A stretch of DNA of 64,000 nt from Streptomyces sp. NBC_00234 (GTDB lineage: Bacteria; Actinomycetota; Actinomycetes; Streptomycetales; Streptomycetaceae), in the NCBI RefSeq assembly GCF_036195325.1, contig NZ_CP108101.1, positions 5,580,001 to 5,644,000 of the forward strand. Reading direction: 5' to 3'. The notes beneath the pieces were generated by a model. The model did no database searches. It was not told where the DNA came from and worked only from the letters and a program-made list of their open reading frames with translations. Position 1 is the stretch's first letter; the number at the start of each line of letters is the position of its first letter. Shown piece after piece: positions 34,732-42,032 of the stretch. The position numbers and the translations under genes are program-made.

Positions 34732-35754
34732 CTACGGCTTCGTCCGGGTGGCCAGGCCCAAGGCGTAGTCCGGCCACCAGGTGCCCGCCGAGGGGCCGCC
34801 GCGGCAGGTGCCGTCCGAGTCGCCGGGCCGCTTGATCCAGAGGTAGGCGTCGAGCCCGTCGTCACCGGTGCGGGTGGTCGGGGGCGTGCCCAGGGCGCGC
34901 CCCGGCGGGTTGCACCACGCTTCGGCACGGTCCCCGGACAGGGGGCCGTTGCCGTTGCGGCTGGTGTCGATCACGTAGTGGGCGCCGCCCACCAGCGGAG
35001 AGAGCCTGGCCCCGTACGACCGCACCGTGGCATTGGTCTGGAAGTTGGCGACGTTGAGCGCGAAGCCGTCGGCCCGGTCGATGCCGGCGCGCTTGAGCGG
35101 CTCGACCATCTTGGACGGGTCGTTGATCCAGTCGGGGTTGCCGGCGTCCAGGTAGACCTTGGTCCGCGGCAGCTTCTTCAGGGTGTCCACGGCCTCGGAC
35201 AGCAGCATGAAGCGCTCGTCGTGGTTCTCCGCGGGGGTGCAGCCGTCCACGATGTGCGGCAGCGCGTCGGGCTCCAGGATCACGGTGGCGGGGGCCCGGC
35301 CGATGGCGTCGGCGAACTCGCCGATCCACCAGCGGTAGAAGCCCGCGTCGGCGGCGCCGCCCGCGGAGTAGGCGCCGCAGTCGCGGTGCGGGATGTTGTA
35401 CGCGACGAGCAGCACGCTCGTATCGGTTTTGGCGGCGCTGCGCACGGCGTTGCGGATGCCGGCGGCCGGCTGGTCGCCCCGGGGCCAGTCCGCGACCGGG
35501 CGGGTGGAGATCCGCTTCAGGGTCTTGGCGTCCTCCGTGCGGCCCTGCTTCTCCCAGGTGCGCACCTGGCGGGCGGCGTCGCTGTTCGGATCCACCCAGT
35601 ACGGGGAGGTGGCGCTCGGCGCGGCCTCGCCCCGGACCAGTCCGGCGTCGGTGGGCGCGTCCCCGGAGCGGGGCGACGGAGAGGAGCACCCCGCCGCCAG
35701 AGTGGCGGTGAGGACCGCTGCGGTGAGTACAGGGAAGATTCTGCGGCCGGACAT
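34732..35754 (-). CDS. cslZ: GH6 endoglucanase-type lipoprotein (CslZ-like)
   Basis: Cellulase-family 6 hydrolase thought to trim or release the CslA product. The 340-residue protein begins with a lipoprotein signal (MSGRRIFPVLTAAVL..., lipobox LAAGC, lipid Cys at 23), so it is membrane-tethered. Catalytic motifs are present: the loop NIPHRDCGAYSAGG with the proton-donor Asp region, and LEPDALPHIV. The C-terminal half includes AWCNPPGRALG and the lid near WIKRPGDSDGTC. It converges on glxA with 12 bases between stops. In other Streptomyces the same three genes are neighbours. Confidence 0.9.
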   Translation of the reverse strand: MSGRRIFPVLTAAVLTATLAAGCSSPSPRSGDAPTDAGLVRGEAAPSATSPYWVDPNSDAARQVRTWEKQGRTEDAKTLKRISTRPVADWPRGDQPAAGIRNAVRSAAKTDTSVLLVAYNIPHRDCGAYSAGGAADAGFYRWWIGEFADAIGRAPATVILEPDALPHIVDGCTPAENHDERFMLLSEAVDTLKKLPRTKVYLDAGNPDWINDPSKMVEPLKRAGIDRADGFALNVANFQTNATVRSYGARLSPLVGGAHYVIDTSRNGNGPLSGDRAEAWCNPPGRALGTPPTTRTGDDGLDAYLWIKRPGDSDGTCRGGPSAGTWWPDYALGLATRTKP

Positions 35755-35839
35755 CCAGCCCCCTCGGACGGTGGCGCACGGGCAGGCACGGGCACGGGCG
35801 TAGACGGGTACACAAGCGGGATTAATCGTGACATAACGG

Positions 35840-36835
35840 TCACCCTGAGTGGTGATCCGACACCGCCAGCGCGATCCCGAGCGGAGTGCGCTCGTAGAGC
35901 ACCTGATGCCCGTACCGCCGCGAGGTCAGCAGCCCTGCCGCGCGCAGCACCGACAGATGCTCCGACACGGAGGAGGGGGCGAGGGAGAGCCGGTGCGCCA
36001 GCGCGCTCGTCCCGGCCGGCTCGTCGAGAGCGCACAGCACGTCCGCGCGGGCCCGGCCCAGCAGCCGGGCGAGCGTCTCGGGGGTGCGTTCGCCGGCCTC
36101 CGTCCACAGGGCGCCGATGCCGCGGGCCGGATAGATCACCGCGGGCTGCCAGGGCGGCTCGTACCCGCCGACCACCTGTGGCCAGACGAAGACGCTCGGC
36201 ATCAGGACGAGCCCCTGCCCGCCCAGGACCCGGGTGTGGTCTCCCGTGGTCCCGACCACGGTGAGTGTCGATCCCGACCAGCGCAGCTGGGGACTCACCT
36301 CACCCAGCAGCCGCTCGAAGCCGACCTCGGCGAGGCGGCGCGAGTGGTAGGCGATGTCCGCCTCCATCAGGGCGCGCAGCCGCGGCCAGTGCGGCTCGAC
36401 GAGGACCTGCCAGGCCCGCTCCAGAAGGTCGGTCAGCTCCCGGACGGTCCGCGCGGGGTCGGCCAGCATCCGTCGCCCGGCGGCGGACTCCAGCCCGCCG
36501 GGCCGGTCCGCCAGCGCCAGGGCCATGTCCTCCCGCGCCATCGCGGGATCGACCGCCCGCACCTGGGCGATCTCCTCCTCGAAGGTGGTGGCCGGCCCCG
36601 TGGGCGGCGGGCAGAAGAAGTCGGGGTTGTGCCCGCGCTCGGGCATCAGCAGCCAGAGCGGTGAGAGGTCGAGACCCGCGGCACCCTCGCGGATGCGGCG
36701 CAGCCAGGGCAGGTGGTAGCCGTGCCGCCCTGGGCGGGAGAGGGTCCGCACGGCCTCCTGGGTCTCCCAGAGCGGCGAGAGCGCGAACCGGCAGCGGAGC
36801 AGGTCGCTCTCCTCGAAGTGCAGATGGAACGGCAT
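35840..36835 (-). CDS. ArsR-family regulator with large N-terminal DUF5937-type domain
   Basis: A 331-residue regulator. The C-terminal winged helix (about 262-325) reads RADVLCALDEPAGTSALAHRLSLAPSSVSEHLSVLRAAGLL; the first 255 residues form the actinobacterial domain often fused to it, starting MPFHLHFEESDLLRCRFALSPLWE. ATG 36835 has a very strong RBS (GGGAGGAGGAG). An in-frame GTG at 36919 would add 28 residues made mostly of a GSRGS repeat. It is divergent from an MFS transporter gene with an operator-like dyad between, so it probably represses that transporter and itself. Confidence 0.9.
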   Translation of the reverse strand: MPFHLHFEESDLLRCRFALSPLWETQEAVRTLSRPGRHGYHLPWLRRIREGAAGLDLSPLWLLMPERGHNPDFFCPPPTGPATTFEEEIAQVRAVDPAMAREDMALALADRPGGLESAAGRRMLADPARTVRELTDLLERAWQVLVEPHWPRLRALMEADIAYHSRRLAEVGFERLLGEVSPQLRWSGSTLTVVGTTGDHTRVLGGQGLVLMPSVFVWPQVVGGYEPPWQPAVIYPARGIGALWTEAGERTPETLARLLGRARADVLCALDEPAGTSALAHRLSLAPSSVSEHLSVLRAAGLLTSRRYGHQVLYERTPLGIALAVSDHHSG

Positions 36836-36844
36836 GCTCCTCCT

Positions 36845-36904
36845 CCCGGACCCTCGGCTCCCGGACCCTCGGCTCCCGGACCCTCGGCTCCCGGACCCTC
36901 GGCT
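36845..36904. repeat. Four perfect 15-bp tandem repeats in the ArsR leader
   Basis: The unit CCCGGACCCTCGGCT (plus strand) is repeated four times, 36845-36904, with a partial fifth. It ends 10 bases from the ArsR start codon. On the minus strand each unit contains GAGGG, similar to a ribosome-binding sequence. The period is a multiple of three and in frame with the gene, encoding GSRGS if translated. Confidence 0.9.
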
Positions 36905-36922
36905 CCCGGGCTTCGGCACCCG

Positions 36923-36946
36923 GACTTTCGGCCTGAGCCGAAAGTC
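36923..36946. promoter_or_regulatory. Operator-like inverted repeat between ArsR and MFS genes
   Basis: GACTTTCGGC (36923-36932) and GCCGAAAGTC (36937-36946) are perfect 10-bp arms with a 4-base spacer CTGA. Position in the divergent region and size fit a dimeric ArsR site. Confidence 0.7.
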
Positions 36947-36982
36947 TACGGAAGCACCGGCCTGCGGCGGCAGGATGCGTCC

Positions 36983-38383
36983 ATGCCGAGCGACACCGAC
37001 ACCCCGGCGGGCAGCGCCCGCGACCAGCCCGCCTCCGAGGTGCCGTCTCCGGCCCCGCTCCCGGAGCGCGCCGCCCACCCCGACCCGGGCCCCGCGGACG
37101 CGCTCCGGGAGCCCCCGCAAGCGGCGGCCTCCGCGCAGGGCTACCTGGCCGTGTTCGCGGTACGGGAGTTCCGCGCCGTGTTCGCCGCGCACCTGCTGTC
37201 CCTGCTCGGCGTCGTGGTCAGCGAGCTGGCCCTGACCTTCCTCGTCTACGACCTCACGGGCTCGCCCCTGCTCAGCGCCCTGACCTTCGCGCTCGGCTTC
37301 CTCCCGTACCTCGTCGGCGGCACACTCTTCGCCGGAGTCGCCGACCGCTACCCGGCCCGCCGGGTCCTCGTCACCTGCGATCTGATCTGCGCCGCCTGCG
37401 TCGCCGTCATGGTGCTGCCGGGTACGCCCGTGGCCGGGCTGCTCGCCCTGCGCTGCCTGGTCGCGGCCGTGTCACCGGTGTTCACCGGGACCCGGATGGC
37501 CGCCCTCACCGACATCCTCGGCGAAGGCGACCTCTACGTACTGGGCCGCTCGCTGCTCCGGATCGTCTCGCAGAGCGCCCTGCTCATCGGCTTCGGCGTG
37601 GGCGGTGTCCTGCTCGCCGCGCTGACCCCGCGCGGAGCGATCACCATCACCGTGGTCACCTTCCTGTGCTCGGCCCTGCTCCTGCGCTTCGGTACCCGCG
37701 ACCGGCCCGCCCGCACGGGCGGCGAGGGCGGCGGCGCCCTGATGAAGGACTCCCTCTCGGGTGCCCGGACCGTCCTCGCGGACCGCAGGATCCGGGCCCT
37801 GATGCTGCTCTTCTGGGTGCCCGCCCTGTTCGTCGTCGCCCCTGAGGCCCTGGCCGCCCCGTACGCGGACGCGATCGGGGCCGGTCCGGCCGCGCTGGGA
37901 CTGATGATGTGCGCCATGGCGGTCGGCCACATCGGCGCGGAGCTGTACGCGGGGTCCGTGCTGAGCCCCCGCGGCCGTTCCCGGATCGTGCTGCCGGTCG
38001 CGGCCTTCGGACTCGTCCCCCTGGTGCTGTACGCGCTGCTGCCCGGGATGCCCCTGACCGTGGTCGCCCTCGTGCTGGCCGGCGCGGGCGGGGCGTACGT
38101 CATCGGCCTCGACCAGTGGTTCGTCGACGCCGTCCCGCAGGAGCTCCGGGGCCGGGCCATGACCCTGCTCACGGCCGGGCTGATGACGGTTCAGGGCATC
38201 GGCATGGCGCTGGCCGGGCTCGCGGCCGAGTTCTTCCCGGTCCATCAGGTCGTCGCGGGATCCGGAGTGGTCGGTACCGTCTGCACCTTTCTGCTGATCG
38301 TGGAGGTGCGCAGGACCTCGCCCGAACGGGTTCCGAACAAGGGTCCGATACCGAAAGGCGAGACGGGGCTGACCGGCATGTGA
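36983..38383 (+). CDS. MFS transporter (probable drug efflux)
   Basis: A 466-residue secondary transporter. After a hydrophilic N-terminus of about 45 residues (Pro/Ala-rich) there are 12 hydrophobic segments. The loop 2-3 motif is FAGVADRYPARRVLV, the usual MFS motif A, and TPRGAITITVV marks the middle. ATG 36983 is chosen; an ATG two codons earlier in another frame is not usable. Paired with a divergent ArsR gene through a perfect dyad. A MarR regulator gene follows 20 bases downstream and may be in the same operon. Substrate unknown. Confidence 0.88.
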   Translation: MPSDTDTPAGSARDQPASEVPSPAPLPERAAHPDPGPADALREPPQAAASAQGYLAVFAVREFRAVFAAHLLSLLGVVVSELALTFLVYDLTGSPLLSALTFALGFLPYLVGGTLFAGVADRYPARRVLVTCDLICAACVAVMVLPGTPVAGLLALRCLVAAVSPVFTGTRMAALTDILGEGDLYVLGRSLLRIVSQSALLIGFGVGGVLLAALTPRGAITITVVTFLCSALLLRFGTRDRPARTGGEGGGALMKDSLSGARTVLADRRIRALMLLFWVPALFVVAPEALAAPYADAIGAGPAALGLMMCAMAVGHIGAELYAGSVLSPRGRSRIVLPVAAFGLVPLVLYALLPGMPLTVVALVLAGAGGAYVIGLDQWFVDAVPQELRGRAMTLLTAGLMTVQGIGMALAGLAAEFFPVHQVVAGSGVVGTVCTFLLIVEVRRTSPERVPNKGPIPKGETGLTGM

Positions 38384-38403
38384 CCACTGGGTAAGGTCGT
38401 GCC

Positions 38404-38913
38404 GTGCCGAAGCCGCTCAGCCTTCCCTTCGATCCGATCGCCCGCGCCGACGAACTGTGGCAGCGACGCTGGGGACCCGTGCCCTCGATGGGCGCGATCA
38501 CCTCGATCATGCGGGCCCAGCAGATCCTGCTGGCCGAGGTCGACGCGGCCGTCAAGCCCTACGGGCTGACCTTCGCGCGCTACGAGGCGCTGGTGCTGCT
38601 CACCTTCTCCCAGGCCGGGGAGCTCCCGATGTCCAAGATCGGTGAGCGCCTCATGGTGCACCCCACCTCGGTGACGAACACCGTGGACCGGCTGGTCAGA
38701 TCAGGTCTCGTGGACAAGCGCCCCAACCCGAACGACGGCCGCGGCACGCTCGCCTCCATCACGGACAAGGGTCGCGAGGTCGTCGAGGCGGCCACCCGGG
38801 ACCTGATGGCCATGGACTTCGGGCTCGGGGTCTACGACGCCGAGGAGTGCGCCGAGATCTTCGCGATGCTGCGCCCCCTGCGGGTGGCGGCCAAGGACTT
38901 CGAGGACCAGTAG
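38404..38913 (+). CDS. MarR-family transcriptional regulator
   Basis: A 169-residue regulator starting at GTG 38404 with AAGG upstream. The winged helix reads MSKIGERLMVHPTSVTNTVDRLVRSGLVDKRPNPNDGRGTLASITDKGREV, including the DGRG wing. It lies 20 bases behind the MFS gene and 43 bases ahead of a DUF3817 gene. Possible targets are the MFS operon or icmA, two genes downstream, whose leader holds a perfect 22-bp palindrome. Confidence 0.9.
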   Translation: MPKPLSLPFDPIARADELWQRRWGPVPSMGAITSIMRAQQILLAEVDAAVKPYGLTFARYEALVLLTFSQAGELPMSKIGERLMVHPTSVTNTVDRLVRSGLVDKRPNPNDGRGTLASITDKGREVVEAATRDLMAMDFGLGVYDAEECAEIFAMLRPLRVAAKDFEDQ

Positions 38914-38956
38914 GGCGCTGCAAGATCGCCCCGGACGTCCGGTTACGCTCGACGGC

Positions 38957-39289
38957 ATGAAACGCAGCGTGCTGACCCGCTATCGGGTGATGGCCTACGT
39001 CACCGCCGTCATGTTGTTGATCCTGTGCGTGTGCATGGTCTTCAAGTACGGATTCGACACCGGTGAGGGTCTGACCCTGGTGGTCTCGCAGGTCCACGGT
39101 GTCCTCTACATCATCTACCTGGTCTTCGCCTTCGATCTCGGTTCCAAGGCGAAGTGGTCGATGGGCAAGCTGCTCTGGGTGCTGATCTCCGGCACGATCC
39201 CGACGGCCGCGTTCTTCGTCGAGCGCCAGGTCGTCCGCGAGGTCGAGCCGCTGATCGCCGGGGCCTCTCCCGAGTACGCCAAGGCCTGA
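38957..39289 (+). CDS. DUF3817 integral membrane protein (second copy)
   Basis: A 110-residue membrane protein: three hydrophobic segments (about 10-30, 42-62, 68-88) with VVSQVHGVLYIIYLVFAFDLGSKAKWSMGK, the same pattern as the 30144 gene (HGALFVIYAVLLLDVWVKAKWPL). It lies between the MarR gene and icmA on the same strand. Function unknown. Confidence 0.88.
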   Translation: MKRSVLTRYRVMAYVTAVMLLILCVCMVFKYGFDTGEGLTLVVSQVHGVLYIIYLVFAFDLGSKAKWSMGKLLWVLISGTIPTAAFFVERQVVREVEPLIAGASPEYAKA

Positions 39290-39343
39290 TCCGCACCACC
39301 CCGAACCGCCCCGTGCGAAGCACCGGGCGGTTTGCCATCGACA

Positions 39344-39365
39344 TTTACTAGGACGTCCTAGTAAA
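39344..39365 (+). promoter_or_regulatory. Perfect 22-bp palindrome at the icmA start
   Basis: The half-site TTTACTAGGAC is followed directly by its exact complement, giving a spacer-free 22-bp palindrome. It ends 8 bases before the icmA ATG (39374), so bound protein would block initiation and a folded RNA would reach the weak RBS (GAGG). It is far more AT-rich than its surroundings. Likely a MarR- or TetR-type operator. Confidence 0.75.
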
Positions 39366-39373
39366 TTCGAGGT

Positions 39374-41074
39374 ATGGACGCTGACGCGATCGAGGAAGGC
39401 CGCCTCCGCTGGCAGGCCCGTTACGACAAGGCCCGCAAGCGGGACGCAGACTTCACCACGCTCTCCGGGGACCCGGTGGAGCCCGCGTACGGGCCACGCC
39501 CCGGCGACACGTACGAGGGGTTCGAGCGGATCGGCTGGCCCGGCGAGTACCCCTTCACCCGGGGGCTCTACCCGACCGGCTACCGCGGCCGGACCTGGAC
39601 CATCCGCCAGTTCGCCGGCTTCGGGAACGCCGAGCAGACGAACGAGCGCTACAAGATGATCCTCGCCGCGGGCGGCGGCGGGCTCAGTGTCGCCTTCGAC
39701 ATGCCGACGCTGATGGGCCGCGACTCCGACGAGCCCCGCTCGCTCGGTGAGGTCGGTCACTGCGGGGTGGCCATCGACTCCGCCGCCGACATGGAGGTCC
39801 TGTTCAAGGACATCCCGCTCGGCGACGTCACCACGTCCATGACGATCAGCGGCCCCGCCGTGCCCGTCTTCTGCATGTACCTGGTCGCAGCCGAGCGCCA
39901 GGGTGTCGATCCGGCCGTGCTCAACGGCACGCTCCAGACCGACATCTTCAAGGAGTACATCGCCCAGAAGGAGTGGCTCTTCCAGCCCGAGCCCCACCTG
40001 CGCCTCATCGGCGACCTGATGGAGCACTGTGCGCGCGACATCCCCGCGTACAAGCCGCTCTCGGTCTCCGGCTACCACATCCGCGAGGCCGGGGCGACGG
40101 CCGCGCAGGAGCTCGCTTACACCCTCGCCGACGGCTTCGGCTACGTGGAGCTCGGCCTGTCCCGCGGGCTGGACGTTGACGTCTTCGCCCCCGGCCTCTC
40201 CTTCTTCTTCGACGCGCACCTCGACTTCTTCGAGGAGATCGCCAAGTTCCGCGCAGCCCGCCGGATCTGGGCCCGCTGGATGAAGGAGGTGTACGGGGCG
40301 AAGACCGACAAGGCGCAGTGGCTCCGCTTCCACACCCAGACGGCCGGGGTCTCCCTCACGGCGCAGCAGCCGTACAACAACGTCGTCAGGACCGCGGTCG
40401 AGGCCCTGTCCGCCGTACTCGGCGGCACCAACTCGCTCCACACCAACGCCCTCGACGAGACCCTCGCGCTCCCCTCCGAGCAGGCCGCCGAGATCGCGCT
40501 GCGGACCCAGCAGGTGCTGATGGAGGAGACCGGCGTCGCCAACGTGGCCGACCCGCTGGGCGGTTCCTGGTACGTCGAGCAGCTCACCGACCGTATCGAG
40601 GCCGACGCCGAGAAGATCTTCGACCAGATCAGGGAGCGCGGCACGCGCGTCCACCCGGACGGCCGCCACCCCATCGGTCCGATGACCTCCGGCATCCTGC
40701 GCGGCATCGAGGACGGCTGGTTCACCGGCGAGATCGCCGAGTCCGCCTTCCAGTACCAGCGTTCGCTGGAGAAGGGCGACAAGCGGGTCGTCGGCGTCAA
40801 CGTCCACCACGGCTCGGTCACCGGCGACCTGGAGATCCTGCGGGTCAGCCACGAGGTCGAGCGCGAGCAGGTGCGCGAGCTCGTCAGCCGCAAGGCCGGA
40901 CGGGACGACGCCCGGGTCCGCAGCTCCCTGGACGCGATGCTGGCCGCCGCACGCGACGGCTCGAACATGATCGCGCCGATGCTCGACGCCGTACGCGCGG
41001 AGGCGACCCTCGGCGAGATCTGCGGGGTCCTGCGCGAGGAGTGGGGCACCTACACGGAGCCGCCCGGCTTCTGA
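39374..41074 (+). CDS. icmA: Isobutyryl-CoA mutase large subunit
   Basis: AdoCbl-dependent rearrangement of isobutyryl-CoA to n-butyryl-CoA, with a separate small cobalamin-binding subunit. The 566-residue length equals known IcmA and it lacks the C-terminal B12 domain. The substrate pocket identifies it: Phe80 in TIRQFAGFG and Gln198 in EYIAQKEW, where methylmalonyl-CoA mutase has Tyr and Arg. The TIM barrel shows SVAFDMPTLMGRDSD and PYNNVVRTAVEALSAVLGGTNSLHTNALDE. No icmB gene is in the window. A perfect palindrome sits at the start, and the 3' end overlaps the TetR gene on the other strand by 25 bases. Confidence 0.95.
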   Translation: MDADAIEEGRLRWQARYDKARKRDADFTTLSGDPVEPAYGPRPGDTYEGFERIGWPGEYPFTRGLYPTGYRGRTWTIRQFAGFGNAEQTNERYKMILAAGGGGLSVAFDMPTLMGRDSDEPRSLGEVGHCGVAIDSAADMEVLFKDIPLGDVTTSMTISGPAVPVFCMYLVAAERQGVDPAVLNGTLQTDIFKEYIAQKEWLFQPEPHLRLIGDLMEHCARDIPAYKPLSVSGYHIREAGATAAQELAYTLADGFGYVELGLSRGLDVDVFAPGLSFFFDAHLDFFEEIAKFRAARRIWARWMKEVYGAKTDKAQWLRFHTQTAGVSLTAQQPYNNVVRTAVEALSAVLGGTNSLHTNALDETLALPSEQAAEIALRTQQVLMEETGVANVADPLGGSWYVEQLTDRIEADAEKIFDQIRERGTRVHPDGRHPIGPMTSGILRGIEDGWFTGEIAESAFQYQRSLEKGDKRVVGVNVHHGSVTGDLEILRVSHEVEREQVRELVSRKAGRDDARVRSSLDAMLAAARDGSNMIAPMLDAVRAEATLGEICGVLREEWGTYTEPPGF

Positions 41075-41712
41075 TCCGGCGCGGCGGCCGTGGGGGCGGC
41101 CCCGAGCCCCGCGAGCAGCAGCACGGTGAAGCGCTGGGCCCAGTCGGCATCGACGGGCTCGGCGCTCACCAGTGCCCGGTGCACCACGGCCCCGGCGATC
41201 ACGTCGAAGATCAGATCCGCGGTCCGCGCCGCCGTGGCCGCGTCCGGCTCGAAGGGCAGTTCCCCGCGCTCCTGCGCCCGCTCCCGCCCCAGCAGCACCA
41301 GGCGCTTCTGGCGTTCCACGATCGAATCCCGGATACGGGTCCGCAGCGCCTCGTCGCGGGTGGACTCGGCGACCACCGCCATCAGCGCGGTCTTGGTCTC
41401 CGGCCGCTCCAGCAGCGCGGCGAACTGGAGCACCACTCCCTGCACATCGGCCGACAGGCTGCCCAGATCGGGGAGTTCGAGCTCGTCGAAGAGCACCGCG
41501 ACGGCATCCACCACCAGCTCGTTCTTGCCCGCCCAGCGCCGGTAGAGCGTCGTCTTGGCGACCCCCGCGCGCAGGGCCACGTCACCCATCGTCAGCTTGG
41601 ACCAGCCGAGATCGACGAGTGACGCACGGGTCGCCTCCAGGATCGCCTCGTCCGCCGCGGCACTGCGCGGACGCCCGGTTCGGGATGCTTTGGGGTGGCA
41701 GTGGCTCAGCAT
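41050..41712 (-). CDS. TetR-family transcriptional regulator
   Basis: A 220-residue repressor starting at ATG 41712. The N-terminal helix-turn-helix reads ILEATRASLVDLGWSKLTMGDVALRAGVAKTTLYRRWAGKNELVVDAV; the rest is the helical ligand/dimer domain (TetR_C-like). Its 3' end overlaps icmA by 25 bases tail to tail. A 9-bp-arm dyad lies about 95-120 bases upstream and a degenerate TTACT-AGTAA-like site just upstream (41722-41735), so autoregulation is likely. Confidence 0.92.
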   Translation of the reverse strand: MLSHCHPKASRTGRPRSAAADEAILEATRASLVDLGWSKLTMGDVALRAGVAKTTLYRRWAGKNELVVDAVAVLFDELELPDLGSLSADVQGVVLQFAALLERPETKTALMAVVAESTRDEALRTRIRDSIVERQKRLVLLGRERAQERGELPFEPDAATAARTADLIFDVIAGAVVHRALVSAEPVDADWAQRFTVLLLAGLGAAPTAAAPDQKPGGSV

Positions 41713-42032
41713 CCCGCGACCATACCCGCCAGTAAGTACGGTCCGCCGTGCCCGGTGGCCGTGAGAGAGATCACCGGCTCCTCCTGTCCGGGAAGCGTGC
41801 CGGACAGTTACGCTACGGGTCGTAGCGTAAGGACGACGGTTCACACCGGTCCTCACGCGACGACCGATCGACAGCCACTGGCGCCGGGTGGGGACCCGGC
41901 GCCGAACAGGGGGCCTCCAGGGGCCCCGGGACCGTGTCTGTCCGCGCGCCACGCACACCGGCGGAGGCGGCGGACGGAGCCGGTTCTCGTATCGCTTTCC
42001 GGAACGGCCTGTCCAGGGGGGAGGATGTACGT
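41713..42032. other. 320-base divergent intergenic region between tetR and the thioredoxin gene
   Basis: No gene is seen. It holds a perfect inverted repeat (41808-41830), a degenerate TTACT-AGTAA-like site ATACCCGCCAGTAA (41722-41735) close to the tetR start, and the strong RBS of the thioredoxin gene (GGGGGGAGG near 42015). Confidence 0.6.
41808..41830. promoter_or_regulatory. TetR-type operator candidate
   Basis: TTACGCTAC (41808-41816) and GTAGCGTAA (41822-41830) are perfect 9-bp arms with spacer GGGTC. Located between divergent tetR and thioredoxin genes. Confidence 0.65.

Noticed and set aside
36845..36904. CRISPR-like repeat array
   Set aside because: Units are directly adjacent with no unique spacers, and no cas gene is present.
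39374..41074. Methylmalonyl-CoA mutase
   Set aside because: Pocket residues Phe80 and Gln198 and the missing B12 domain fit the isobutyryl-CoA mutase large subunit instead.
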